DNA of 64,000 bases from Symbiodinium natans (lineage: Eukaryota; Sar; Dinophyceae; Suessiales; Symbiodiniaceae): contig CAJNDS010002379.1 of assembly GCA_905221605.1 (NCBI GenBank), forward strand, positions 1,137,001 through 1,201,000, given 5' to 3'. Positions within the stretch are counted from its first letter, which is position 1, and each line of letters opens with the position of its first letter. Position numbers and translations under genes: made by a program. This document shows positions 23,556-34,899 of the stretch, piece by piece. The notes beneath the pieces were generated by a model, which did not search any database, was not told the origin of the DNA, and worked only from the letters and a program-made list of their open reading frames with translations.

Positions 23556-24765
23556 TGACCCTAAACCCTAAACCCTAAACCCTAAACCCTAAACCCTAAA
23601 CCGTAAACCCTAAACCCTAAACCCTAAACCCTACGGCTCGAAGTTTCCGAAGTGGCAAATCGACTCAGCCCCTTTGCCCTCTCATGTCGGCACCGACCAG
23701 CATAGGGTTTAGGGATGAGGGTTCGAGGGTTTAGGGTTTAGGGTCTTAGGGTTTTAGGGTTTTAGGGTTTTAGGGTCTTAGGGTTTTAGGCTTTTAGGGT
23801 TTTAGGGTTTTAGGGTTTTAGGGTTTTAGGGTTTTAGGGTTTAGAGTTAAAAGTTCTGCCAGCAGGGTGTCACGTCCTCAAGAGACGGGGTCGCAGGTTT
23901 GAAGCGTTGCGGGCATCCTGAATACACATATTTGCATGTCCGTTTCCTGCGCACACACTTCGCCACCCACATTGACTCAATAGGACTGCCATGCTACATA
24001 ATTACGTCACGTGTTGATCAGCCTTTGGAATGCTGATGGTGGCCATGCCACATTCCACACACAAGGAGCACACAGTTCTTTACTGATATGTTCGTAAAAC
24101 GCAATTTTGCCAAAACATGATGGTCATACCAGTCGTAATAATCACGGCAGCACTCAGAATGATGGATGTGTAAGGTTGCGCTCAATTCATGGCTTCGTGT
24201 TGTGGGATCCCCTTCCTTTCATGTGTCTTCAGTTGTCAGGACCCCTAAACCCCAAACCCCAAACCACCCTACAACCCGAAACCCTGAACCCTCAGCCCTA
24301 AGCCCTACGCCCTAAACCCTAAACCCTAAACCCTAAACCCTAAACCCTAAACCCTAAACCCTAAACCCTAAACCCTAAACCCTAAACCCTAAACCCGAAT
24401 CTGTAAACCCTAAACCCTAAACCCTGAACCCTAAACCCTAAACCCTAAACCCTAAACCCTACACCCTACACCCTAAACCCTCAACCCTAAACCCTAAACC
24501 CTAAACCCTAAACCCTAAACCCTAAACCCTAAACCCTAAACCCTGGTGTCAGGACAGAAGAAGCCGTCGTCCACCTTCCAGGATCTGCCGCCTCGCTAGC
24601 GCTGCCGCGCTTTGTGGCAGCTTCGCAGCCTGCGCCTGGGCCCTGTCTGGGGCAGCTGGTGGCAGCCGCCCGAAGCTGTGAGCACAGGTCAGGGGTTTAG
24701 GGTTTAGGGTTTAGGGTTTAGGGTTTATGGTTTAGGGTTGAGGGTTTAGGGTTTAGGGTTTGGAG
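23556..24765. repeat. telomere-type tracts with variant blocks
   Basis: CCCTAAA at 23556-23632 and 24296-24545; TTTAGGG at 24686-24765. 23735-23850 is a homogenised TTTTAGGG (8-bp) variant. Islands: 23633-23703, 23860-24240 (no gene seen) and 24546-24685 (open on more than one strand, not assignable). Confidence 0.9.
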
Positions 24766-25214
24766 ATGGGTCTGCCTCAATTGAGAGGCGTCCCCCTGTT
24801 GTGCCTTTAAATCTTCCAGATTTTGTATTCGCTTTCGCACCCATAACAGGGACCCATAGTTTCAAGACATACCCCGATGTTTCCACAGTGAAGAAGTTGG
24901 CTTTGCCAGAGTCTTGGCGTAGCCTTCTCAATCGTTTTGCGAGGGAAATGAATAAATCTTGGGCAAGTGCGAGGCTTGGAAGAATACCAAGGAATGGAGA
25001 CGTGGCCGTGTGCCCGATTTTCCGGAAAGACCTGGAAGGGAAGGCCATTTGCGAAGGCATCGAGAGTTATCCCTTCAAATGGGCAAACTCAGATTGCAAT
25101 GGCATCCTGCCGCTGGTCGCTTGCCTCTCCAACCTAAAGAATTCATGCTCTCGGTTTGAGTTGGCAATGCAGTACTATCACGCATTATCGCCTACTACGA
25201 TGCAAATATGGTAG
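24762..25214 (+). CDS. hypothetical protein segment, open from telomeric tract
   Basis: An uninterrupted plus-strand frame of about 150 codons running from the telomeric tract to TAG at 25214, without an in-frame ATG near its start. The composition looks protein-like (e.g. LPESWRSLLNRFAREMNKSW, YPFKWANSDCNG), and it contains DVAVCPIFRKDLEGKAICEG. It lies just upstream of, and on the same strand as, the FAD oxidoreductase exons, so it may hold 5' exons of that gene or be a separate gene. No domain recognised. Confidence 0.4.
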   Translation, partial: GDGSASIERRPPVVPLNLPDFVFAFAPITGTHSFKTYPDVSTVKKLALPESWRSLLNRFAREMNKSWASARLGRIPRNGDVAVCPIFRKDLEGKAICEGIESYPFKWANSDCNGILPLVACLSNLKNSCSRFELAMQYYHALSPTTMQIW

Positions 25215-25379
25215 CCGTACTGCTATAGTTGCACCAATAAGATATACCACTGACTTTGACCTAGTGGTAGAGCAGGTAACCTTTAACCTTCTTGGCGTAG
25301 TATAATCCCCTTATCATCCGAAAGGTCAACCTTTAATTCTCTCAGGTTACTGGACAACTAAGTTGAGATCTCTCCAAAG

Positions 25380-28300
25380 CTTCCGGTGTTTTCCGTGGGT
25401 CGTGAGGTGATCGTTCAGCCCAAGACGGATGCAGACGTCGCCCGTACTGTCCGGAGGTCCATCCTAGTCTTGAGCTACTTGAATGGTTGTGTGGTCTCTT
25501 TTTGGATCCCCATGACAATAGGGCACCTAATTGTTAGGGTACCCAAAAGGGATCATGATTTTGATCACCTCCCTAAAAAAGATTGAAACAATAACTGGCT
25601 GGTTCTTGGTAGGGAATGAGGGAATTAGTATCCTATAATCATATCTCAAAGGCGCCGCGAACCCAGTACATGCAGCTATGACCAGTTGCAAGACATCTGA
25701 TGGTTTAAGGGACCATGTAAGCACCCTAAGATGAAACCTTAAGCCTGAAACCGCAGGACTGCAAAGCTCGGTCTGCCGTTGAGCGTGCGGAGTGGCGGGC
25801 ACAGCTACACTTGCGACGGGATTAAGCCGGGATCTGTCCATCTGGACTTGAGGCTCAGGTCGCTGGGCGAACTTCCTGGGAGGTTTTAGGGTTTAGGGAG
25901 GGTTTGGGGTTGTTTAGGGTTTAGGTTTAAGGTTTAGGGTTTAGGGTTGATCTTTTGCTCTGTTTCTGTTTTTGACCTTCGTGCTCGGTTCAGAAGCTGT
26001 CGCAGACTCGCTAAGGAAGCAGAAGCGTTTCTACAACAAAGATGGTGTTTGGTATGCTGAGTTTGAAACAGGGAATACATTCCGAGACCTCTTCCGGATC
26101 ATCGACCGCCGCCGCTTCTCGACTCTTGGGGCGTTTGTCTTTTTGGTCATTTTTTCTTTGGTACGGGTTTAGGGTTTGGGGTTTGGGGCTAGGTTTGGAG
26201 TGTAAGATCAGGGTCTCAAGAAAAAAACACATACTAAGAAAAAAATGCAAGGTGGACGTCCCTTGCCTTTGGGGTTTATTGTAGGGTGGTGGGTTTGTTT
26301 GTTTTGACCCGCCACGCGCCAAACCCAAAACCATGAGCCCTCCCTAGCAAGGTAATTTATATCTAGCGATGTAGATGACCCTAAACCTTAAACCCTAAAA
26401 CCCTAAACCTTAAACCGTAAACCCTAAACCCCAGGTTGGGGAATGGGAGTTCCTACGTAGGCTTCCTACTGCAACGCATTGTTGCGTTCATCGACGTCAG
26501 TCATGCTGACTGCTACTCTAGCTTCAGTTTAGGGTTCAGGGTTTAGGGTTTAGGGTTTAGGGTTTAGGGTGAACTGAAACGAGGATTGTGCATGGCGCCT
26601 GCCATGCGGTGGGTGTTGGAGGCTTCTATCTGCACGGAGGGCTGCATTTGAACTCGCTGACCGCTGCTCAGCTTCGATGAAACGTTCTGGCTCAGGAAAT
26701 AGGGTTCAGGGTTTAAGGTTTTCGGGTTTAGGGTTAAGTATTGATCTAAGTGGGGTAGAGTGGGAGGGTTCCCGTGTGGATGTTTTGCCAAGAAGCAGAA
26801 AAGGTTCCTGTTTTCTTGCCTTGAGTTGAGGATGTGCAGGTTTCCCTAAATTGGGGCAGCCTGATATACCCCCAATACAGCAAAAACCGCTTTGTAAGGA
26901 CCCCAAAATGGGTACTCTCCGGAGTTTGGAAACTCCCATGTGATCACGCAGGATCATGCCCACTTTTGTTCTCATCCTCATTGTTATGAGCTTCTCTCTG
27001 TCGTCTGATGGTGGTGAGAGCTCGTTGTTGTGATTATTTCTCATTGTTGTCGCTGTTGTTACCATTGTAGAATCGTAGCCCTCGCTTTTGTTGTTGCTTA
27101 GGAAGTGCGGCAAGTGATGAACATGCTTTTCGAATGAGGACCCCAATGAGTAAGCTGGGTAAGTAGGTTTCTACCAACAAGTGCTACGTAGAATTTCAGC
27201 TGTCTGGACTTCCAAGCACGAAACCTTCCTCTTGTAGCCATCAGCGAACGTGAACTGTAGTACATCAGGGTTCCATGTCTTGAACCTCACATATTGAGTT
27301 TCATCTATGCATGAAGGCGCGTGCAGTAGGAGTTTCCTGGAGAACACAGTATGCTTTTTATCGGGGGGCTAAGGCTTAGCCTGTCCCTACCATGCTTTCT
27401 TGGGCACCCCGCAGGCAGGCTTTTCCCTAAGCCCTAAGCCCTAAAGACGAAACCGTAAACCCTAAACCCGAAACCCTAAACCCTAAACCCTAAACCCTAA
27501 ACCCTAAACCCTTGAAGCCCGAAGGCTCTCTATGGCTGGGGCAACGAGTCGGTTGAAAGCATGACGGTTGTGACTTTCCTGCAAAGCGAAGACGGTCCAA
27601 GATAAAGCATGGTGGTCATCATGATACTCAGCACGGGGAGGGAGAACTTATCATAGCTGCACACCCTAAACCCGCAACACTAAACCCACAACCTCGAAGC
27701 CTGAACCCGATGTCACAGCAGAAAGGACGTCTTTTTGCCAATCTTTCCGGGCCCCGCTTTCCCCCAATAAGGCTAAGTAAGGAAGTGCGCAGCCGCAAAT
27801 CATCCCTAGACCGCCGCCAGAAAACGAGACGGCAGATCAGGGCCCCCAAAAACCCACATAAGCATAAGGATCCTACAAACAGGTTGTTTCGGAATCCCCC
27901 TTCTAGGGGCCCCTACACCCCAAGAGTGGGATCCTTGTGTTTATGTGGCGCCTGTAGATGTCAGGCAGCAAGGGCATCAATCATGACAATAAGATGCTCA
28001 ACCCTAAACCCTAAACCCTAAGCAGAAGTTGTGCTGTTGTTGTTCATGGTCTTCGGCGAACTCCTCCCGCCTGGATGGCGGAATCGATGGTTAAAGCTCT
28101 GAGCTCAGGTTTTCTAGCCCCTAAACCCTAAACCCTAAACCCTAAACCCTAAACCCTAAACCCTAAACCCTAAACCCTAAACCCTAAACCCTAAACCCTA
28201 AACCCTAAACCCTAAACCCTAAACCCTGCTTCGAAGGTGACCGCTGATGGGCGCATCCGGGCTCTCAACGCTTCGTCAGGCGACCAGGAGCTGGCTTTGG

Positions 28301-29487
28301 GGGGTTTAGGGTTTAGGGTTTGGGGTTTAGGGTTTAGGGTTTAGGGTTTAGGGTTTAGGGCTTTGGGCGGATTAAGGTTCGGGGTTTTCGGGTTTAGGGT
28401 TTAGGGCTTTTGGGTGTTTTTTTTGGGTTTAGCGTTTGGGGTTTAGGGCTTAGGGCTTTGGGTGGTTTAGGGTTTGGGGTTTGGGGTTTAGGGTTTAGGG
28501 CTTTGGGTGTGGTTTAGGTCTTTGGGGGGTTTGGGGTCTAGGGCTTTGGGCGGTTGTTCGTTCAGGGTTTTGGGTTTGGAGTTTTTTTGAGCGTAGGGTT
28601 TTTGCGCGTTTTGGGTTCTTTCATGGCTCCCAACTCGACGGGGGGGTGTTCTAATACGGGTTGGGCCATGAATAGAAGGATTCTTTGATAAATCGCACAC
28701 CCTAAGCCCTAAACCCATCCCTAAATTTGAACAACCCATGGGTTTTTTGGGGTCGCAGGCTGTCTCATGTTGGCAGCTTTAAGCCCACCCCCAAACCCTC
28801 AACTCGAATCAAGTCTAATTTGGGTTTAGGGCTTCGGGATCAGGGTTTCGAATCGGAGCCCTTTCTGACAGTGGATAAAAGGCCGGGGACCTACGCAGCT
28901 GCCCTTGCCATCAGTCTCAACACCGGCGGGGGTTCATTTGAGAGGAAGGGCCCTAAACCCTAAACCCTAAACCCTAAACCCTAAACCCTAAACCCTAAAC
29001 CCTAAACCCTAAACCCTAAACCCTAAACCCTAAACCCTAAACCCTAAACCCTAAACCCTAAACCCTAAACCCCCTAAACCCTAAACCCTAAACCCTAAAC
29101 CCTAAACCCTAAACCCTAAACCCTAAACCCTAAACCCTAAACCCTAAAGGGTTGTCGTGGTGATAGCTTTTCAACGCTGATCGTCCCGACTCCGGGCAGA
29201 GCAAGCTGCGCGAGTTCGAGAAGCCGCAAAGTTCATGAAGCCCTAAACCCTAAACCCTGAACCCTAAACCCTAAACCCTAAACCCTGAACCCTAAACCCT
29301 GAACCCTGAACCCTGAACCCTAAACCCTGAACCCTGAGCCCTGGACCCTGAACCCTAAACCCTAAACCCTAAACCAACACCCTAAACCCTAAACCTTGCT
29401 CACCTAAAGGATCTATGGTGGGCAATGCGTCGTGCTGGGTCCAACTTTGGCATTGCGACATCTTTGACGGTCAGGGCTTCTCTTCTG
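25380..29487 (+). CDS. FAD-linked oxidoreductase (BBE-like), exons of the FAD-binding domain
   Basis: Seven exons read as one PCMH-type FAD-binding domain: 25380-25453 (VIVQPKTDADVA), 25757-25852 (LPLSVRSGGHSY), 26016-26120 (FETGNTFRDLFRIID), 26584-26665 (HGACHAVGVGGFYLHGG), 27525-27569 (YGWGNESVESMTV), 28237-28287 (VTADGRIRALNASSG), 29410 to about 29487 (DLWWAMRRAGSNFGIAT). Phases match across every junction. By family knowledge, His of RSGGHS and Cys of GACHAVGVGG are the two covalent FAD attachment sites of berberine-bridge-type enzymes; both are present, so bicovalent flavin is predicted. Donors are GA, GC, GA, GC, GT and GA in order; acceptors are AG|G. Introns 2-6 carry TTTAGGG/CCCTAAA repeats; intron 1 does not. 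The true first exon and substrate are unknown. Confidence 0.8.
27570..29409. repeat. telomere-type repeats filling two introns
   Basis: CCCTAAA at 28118-28227, TTTAGGG and TTTGGGG variants at 28290-28560, CCCTAAA at 28950-29148 and 29245-29395, all inside the introns that separate exons 27525-27569, 28237-28287 and 29410 onward. Both orientations occur within one intron. Confidence 0.85.
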
Positions 29488-29779
29488 GATTTGTACAAAG
29501 TTTAGGGTTTAGGGTTTAGGGTTTCGCGTTTAGGGTTCAGGCTTTAGGGTTCAGGGTTCAGGGTTTAGGGTTGCCCGCCTTTCTTGGTTCTAGGTTCCCT
29601 TAAAAAGTAGCCTACACCAACAAGGATATCCTTATCATAATATCACGTCTTCTACATATTTCAGAGTCTCATTGCAGAGAGGCTACGCAATCGACCCCCC
29701 TCAAAAAAACAACATCCAAAAGTTGTATATGGTTCGCTTAGAAATTGCAGTTTCGATGAGCTGACAAATGCCTTTCCAG

Positions 29780-30151
29780 CCCAAAAGCACTGAGGTGTTC
29801 AACTTGTTTCTTGAGTCGGCGTACGTTACAAAGCACAAAGCTCAGCCCTTTGTTGAAGGAGTAACACCCCCCGACCTCATCCCGCTCAAGGTTTAGGACT
29901 TTCTTTCAAACTCAGTCAAAACATACTTGGGGCCCAAAGCCTGTAAAATTTCTATGCATCCTAAGCCCTAAACCCTAAACTCTAAACCCTGAACCCTAAA
30001 CTCTAAACCCTGAACCTTCCTCCGTCAGGCTTCGAGACTCAGGAACCACTCGCTTGCTTATGTTTCGGAAGCCCTGAGCTCTAAACTAGGCAGACCCCTT
30101 GGCATATTCCACATTTCTTCTGTTCTTGGGCTTGATGGCTGCTTTGTCCAG
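29780..30151 (+). CDS. candidate middle exons of the FAD oxidoreductase
   Basis: Two open blocks in phase 0. 29780-29890 (37 codons, TTTCCAG acceptor, AAG|GTTTAG donor) includes STEVFNLFLESAYVTKHK. 30029-30151 (41 codons, CGTCAG acceptor) includes RPLGIFHISSVLGLDGCF, which resembles the strand-rich segment of the substrate domain in BBE-like proteins. They directly follow the FAD-domain exon on the same strand. Membership in the gene is inferred from position, phase and style, not from a diagnostic motif. Confidence 0.45.
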
Positions 30152-30194
30152 GGCGCAAAAGACCCTAAGCCCACCAAACCCCCAAATCCTAAGC

Positions 30195-30600
30195 CCCAAG
30201 CCTTAAACCCTAAACCTTCAAACCCTAAACCCTAAACTCTAAACCCTAAACCCTAAGCCCTAAACCTTAAACCCTAAACCCTAAACCCCAAACCTTAAAC
30301 CCCAAACCCTAAACCCCAAACCCTAAACCCCAAACCCCAAGCTTTTTTTCGAAGCCGAGGTGTTCGAGGCCCCTGAGCCGCAGACGTGGCTCTTTTGGGC
30401 TTCTTGGCCTTTGGTCCTGTAGGGTTTGGGGTTTAGGGTTTAGGGTTTAGGGTTTGGGGTTTAGGGTTTAGGGTTTAGGGTTTGGGGTTTAGGGTTTAGG
30501 GTTTGGGGTTTAGGGTTTAGGGCTGGGGTTGTCGGGGCTGTAGGGGCTTGAGGGGTTTTAGGGGCTTTAGGGGTTTTAGGGGGTTAGGGGTTTTGGGTTT
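30195..30600. repeat. telomere-type tracts, CCCTAAA then TTTAGGG
   Basis: 30195-30345 CCCTAAA with CCCCAAA variants and 30420-30530 TTTAGGG with TTTGGGG variants. A 75-bp island between them is open on both strands and is not assignable. Confidence 0.85.
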
Positions 30601-30715
30601 TGTTTGGGTTTTGGGGATTTGGGGGCTTGAGGGGTTTCAGGGGCTTAGGGCAACGGCAGGCTAGGAGTTGGTACACTGCGCGTAGACGGCCGCTGGTCAT
30701 CGGGCATGTTCTGTG

Positions 30716-30836
30716 GGGGTGGCGCGCTGGGGTGGGGGTGGGGGTTCGGGGGCGGGTGTGGTGGGGGTGGGGTGGGGGTGGGGTGGGGGTGGGTGGGGGT
30801 GGGGCGGGATGGGGCTGGGTTGGGTGGGGTGGGGGA
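30716..30836. repeat. GGGGTGGGGGTGG minisatellite
   Basis: G-rich repeat with GGGTGGGG units on the plus strand. It gives Gly/Trp-rich or Pro-rich pseudo-frames. Confidence 0.8.
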
Positions 30837-30839
30837 TTA

Positions 30840-31210
30840 TGACAATGCTCCAAAACACCGGTATTGACAGAGTTTGTTGCCTCTTTGCACAACATAGTGC
30901 AATAGATGCTTGATGCGCCTGGAACAAGGCGCGCTGTCAAAATCGCTCATGTCTTTTGTGAAAACGCCCTAAAACACTCATGGGTTCCCGTACTACCCCG
31001 TCTATACCGCCCCCCCTAGCCCTTAAATTTGCCTTTATTATGGGGGGAACCTAGGGGTAGTACCCTAAACCCTAAACTCTAAACTCTAAACCCTAAACCC
31101 TAAACGAGGGGTATGAAACACTGGTTGTTGCAGCGCTTTTTTTTTGGCTTCTCTGCAAAGCACACGCCGGCAGGGTGTTGGGCATGTCTGGAACAAGACG
31201 CGGTGTCACC
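30840..31210. repeat. diverged direct repeat pair
   Basis: 30860-30950 and 31110-31205 share a pattern (AACACYGG..TTG, TGCCTCTTTGCA / TTCTCTGCAAAG, CTGGAACAAGRCGCG). An inverted GTACTACCCC / GGGGTAGTAC pair lies between. Noncoding. Confidence 0.5.
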
Positions 31211-31439
31211 CTAAATCCCCTTTACCGGGCTCCGCGTAGCCCCCATTTTGCGGTACGCTACGGGGTTTAGGGTTTAGGGTTTAGGGTTTAGGGTTCAGGG
31301 TTCAGGGTTCAGGGTTTGGGGCTTCAGGGTTTGGGATTCGCAAGATGTGTATGGCCATCAACTACAGGCATCCCGAAACGTAGCAATTCAGAAGTTAAGG
31401 ATCTAAACTCTACACCCAAATTATTCTCACATAGAAATG

Positions 31440-31800
31440 AATAAAAAACACATAAATCATCAATGAATAGAAAAATGAATATACATATAAATATACATAT
31501 AAATATACATATAAATATACATATAAATATACATATAAATATACATATAAATAAATAAAGATAAATAAATAAATAAAAATAGATAAATATAAATATAAAT
31601 AAATAAATAAATATAAATATATATTTGTATATATATATATATATATATTTTGTATCGAAAATGCCACTGTGGTTCAACTATTTATAAATAAATAAATAAA
31701 AAAAACAAATATAAATATAAATATAAATAAATAAATATATATACACATATTGTATATGTGTAGACATATGTGTATATGTGTATATATATATATATGCATG
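31440..31800. repeat. ATAAATAT / TATA microsatellite
   Basis: Long runs of ATATAAATATAC, AAATAAATA and TATATATA. AT-rich low-complexity DNA; the ORFs here (Ile/Tyr-rich) are artefacts. Confidence 0.9.
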
Positions 31801-31959
31801 CTCCCCCCCCATGCGCCCACACTTCAGCATGGTTTACAGATGCAAATACTACGTTCCGCCATGCGCGGTCGTTCTTAATGGGGGGAGGAACTCCCATAAG
31901 AACTCCAGCAGAAGTGACCTGAACAATTTGCTTGAGATTGTGGACTGCATGCAATGAAT

Positions 31960-32910
31960 TTACATAGAAATCCTATGCATGTGAATAGCCATGTGAATAG
32001 CGTTCCTATCAAATCTAAGGCTTATAAAAATACAGAGGCTATGAAAAATTATTGGAATCTTATAAACAGAAATAGGAATCTTCTTTTGAAATCCATAGGA
32101 ACCTTATTAAAATTAATCGGAACTGTATAAACAGTTAATAGGAAGCCAAGTGTCATGAATAGGAACCCTTTTAAAGTGAATGAGAACCATACTAGAATTG
32201 ATACGAATCCTAATAAACTGAAGAGGACCCCTATTTCACATTTATAGGAACCAATGGGACTCCTATAAAAAAGGATGTGAACCCTTAAATAATCGGAATC
32301 CTGATCCAGGCCAGCGCAACTCCAAAAGGGGCAGCTGCGGCAGACGTCATGACTTGCCGCTCAACGTTGTCTTTCGGGAGTCTTCCAGTTTTGGTGTTTT
32401 GCTGTGAGCTCCGCAGCTCCGTCTTCCCAAGCCCAGCAGGGTTCAGATGTGAGTTGTGCTTGCAAGCATCGACAAGTGCTTCCAGTGACCGTAGGGCCTA
32501 TAGGGCTAATTGCACCCACAGTGCCTTCGAACGATCATACCGCCATGTTCCTTTGAACTCTTTTCAGTGGCTGGCCGCAGGACTTCGCTTCGTCGCGTCG
32601 CCGCCCGGCCCACCGGCCGACTGCGACATGAGTAAGAACCTCGAAATTGATAGGAATCTTATTGCATTAGTAGGAGCCTTATTAAAATAATTTGGCACCC
32701 TATGAAACTTTATTGGAATCCTATGAAAATAAGTAGGATTCTTTGTTTGAATTCATAGCAATCCTATCAAAATTTATCGGCGCCGGATAAAAGCTAATAG
32801 GAAGCCTATTAAAATTAGTAGGAACCCTTAACAAATCAAAAAGAACGCGGTGGTAATTCATAGGAATCTTACTAAAATAAGAAGGGTTCTTACTAAGATT
32901 AAGAGGAACT
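31960..32910. repeat. degenerate GGAATC..TATTAAAAT repeats
   Basis: Irregular units of about 20-28 bp such as TAGGAATCTTATTAAAAT and ATAGGAACC at 31960-32300 and 32640-32910. The same motif in the opposite orientation (GATTCCTATTTATTTTCATA) fills 36500-36800, so the interval carrying the Rep-like remnant is bracketed by inverted AT-rich repeats. The island 32330-32635 has an open plus frame ending at a GTAAGA donor-like site. Confidence 0.6.
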
Positions 32911-33069
32911 ACTGAGGAGGCCACATGTGCTCGGTGCCGTCTTCACTAGGGAAATCGCTGCCAGAAGTGGCGTCGCAGATTTTCGCAACTTGTCGCGCCG
33001 CTTTGCTGTCCATTCGCGGTGTCTTTTTCCTGCTCAGTCATGTCAAGTCCGAGTTGAGATCTTGCGGTG

Positions 33070-33866
33070 TAAGGAACTTGGACTGCTTTCAATTTGGCAG
33101 ACTGCGACCTCATGTGGTGCGCAATCGTGCCAGGGGAAAGGACGTGCAGGTGTCACGTGCGCGAGCCCACTTTTATGTGTGCTGCAAGAAGATCGGTAGT
33201 CTCTGGAACTACACAGACTGGTGGCCTTTTCTAGACTACGATGTCAATCCGAATTGGGTGACACTGTTTCCAAGCCTGGCGCCTTTCCTCGAGCAGTTCG
33301 ACTTCGCTACAAGTTATACGCTCTACAAGGTCCGAGTCAAGCCGCCAAGACCTCGTTTGTCAAGAGCCTGTTCAAGCAGCCTTTCGTGGTAACGGTGCAG
33401 AGTGCCAGCACCTTGAACCTGCATGATTTCACTTACGGTCACCACGATGCAGTGTGCCTCAGAGCTAAAAGTCGCAGTTGTTGCTGTTGTTGTCGTCCTC
33501 GTCATCGTTGTTGCGGTTGTCGCCGACACGCGTTCGAACAAGGGTTCTGGGCAATCTCAACGATTTTCAGTTTATATTTATACTGGATTACCGGGCGATC
33601 CTGCAGGCGAACACCTACACCCACCGGCTGGGCGACAGTGCAACGGGAATGTATGCCTACAGCGTCTACTTGTGGGCTACACCGGTTCTACTGACCTTGG
33701 TTCCCAGGTTTGGCCAAGCATGTGTTTGGCTTTTTAGCCAGTCCTCAAATTCAATTCCTCCATGTGTGCATTCATTTTCGCGCAGGATCTCGATGTGGAC
33801 AGCGCTTCGGCGTTCCGGCAGTCTGAGTGGTTGCGAGCCAATATTTACCTTGACAGCTAGGGCCAT
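33070..33866 (+). pseudogene. degenerate Rep-like (CRESS/superfamily-3-type helicase) remnant
   Basis: Three plus-strand segments in different frames look like one protein. About 33118-33271 has AHFYVCCKKIGSLW and DVNPNWVTLF. About 33299-33478 has GPSQAAKTSFVKSLF, a P-loop in which the key Gly is Ala, then HHDAVCL at the Walker-B position without the acidic pair. About 33600-33720 has LGDSATGMYAYSVYLW, like the motif-C region of Rep helicases. Frames change near 33300 and within a GTT/GTC microsatellite at 33475-33530. It reads as an old inactivated copy. Similarity to Rep-type proteins is from memory of the family, so moderate confidence. Confidence 0.45.
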
Positions 33867-34289
33867 GGCCAAACGTGCTACATCGGAGGTGAACGTGCCT
33901 TAAACCCCATGTCATCAGTGCCACCGTTGCGTTTGCCACCGTTGCGTTTGCCACCATGAAGTCAGCTTTCGCCGCTGCTGCGCAAAAGCGTGATCGCAAA
34001 AGAATCGCTGCTTCTCGTGCCCCGAAGTCCGCGTCTTGCAGGACAGGTGTTCTAAGAGTGAGGCTTCCGAGCGCATGTCCGGCAGGAACGAAGCCGTTGG
34101 ATGCCACGTCTGCGTCATCTCGGGGCGCGGCGTGCCGACAACGTTTTGCGCTGTCAATTCGGCGTGGCGTGGCCTTGCCCTTTTTGTTTTCGGTTTAGAA
34201 AGCCTTTTGAGCCATGGCCTCGCAAAGTCGCTGTTACAGCAAGTACGATGCACAACCTACAGCCAAGATTGGCCATCCAATTTTTATCT

Positions 34290-34570
34290 GATATCCAATT
34301 GTAAAATACAGATGTGAGCAAGGGTTGTTAAGAGAAGATAGAACGGCTTAAAACGGGCCACATTGATGAAAATCAACGAGGCGCTCGCAAAATGTTGGAA
34401 AATCCCACACAAAAAGCAAGCAAGCCAAAAACAAAACATCCAATTGTAAAATACAGATGTGAGAAAGGGTCGTTAAGAGAAGATAGAACGATTAGTGCCG
34501 GCCACAACATTGATAAAAATCAAGGATGCGCTCGCAAAATGATGCAAAACCCCACACAAAAAGACACGTT
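34290..34570 (+). repeat. tandem duplication, ~146-bp unit
   Basis: ATCCAATTGTAAAATACAGATG starts both copies (about 34290 and 34437), and each ends with CCCACACAAAAAG. A two-copy direct repeat with substitutions. Confidence 0.8.
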
Positions 34571-34654
34571 GATGAACATCAACGGGTGGAGAGGCCATAC
34601 TGCGTCAGCAAGCGTTCGGGATCGTGGGTCCTTCAGTTTTCATAAACAACTTGG

Positions 34655-34876
34655 CTCATTTTTGTCCCGATCTTTGGGTGTCCTAATTTGGCCGCGTCCT
34701 CGCCAACTCCACTTCCAGTAGTCATGTGCGTGTGCTTGTCACAGAACAGGCACGAGGGTAAAAAACCTTGCTGATTTTGTCCCGATCTTTGGGTGTCCTA
34801 ATTTGGCCGCGTCCTCGCCAACTCCACTTTCAGTAGTCATGTGCGTGTGCTTGTCACAGAACAGGCGCGAGGGTGG
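34655..34876 (+). repeat. tandem duplication, ~117-bp unit
   Basis: TTTTGTCCCGATCTTTGGG through ACAGAACAGGC is present at about 34658 and again at about 34775, nearly identical. Confidence 0.85.
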
Positions 34877-34899
34877 CATGTTTCAGACTAGCGGTCTTA

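Noticed and set aside
25255-25330. tRNA gene suggested by CCTAGTGGTAGAGCAGG
   Set aside because: Looks like a D-arm/A-box, but there is no GGTTCGA-type T-arm at the right distance and no pairing acceptor stem.
26436-26525. Exon candidate with GSSYVGFLLQRIVAFIDVSH between FAD exons 3 and 4
   Set aside because: Open and protein-like, but exons 26016-26120 and 26584-26665 join perfectly in phase and in the family's motif order without it. It is treated as intron.
30716-30836. Gly/Trp-rich or Pro-rich ORFs of 66-118 codons
   Set aside because: Derived from the GGGGTGGGGGTGG minisatellite.
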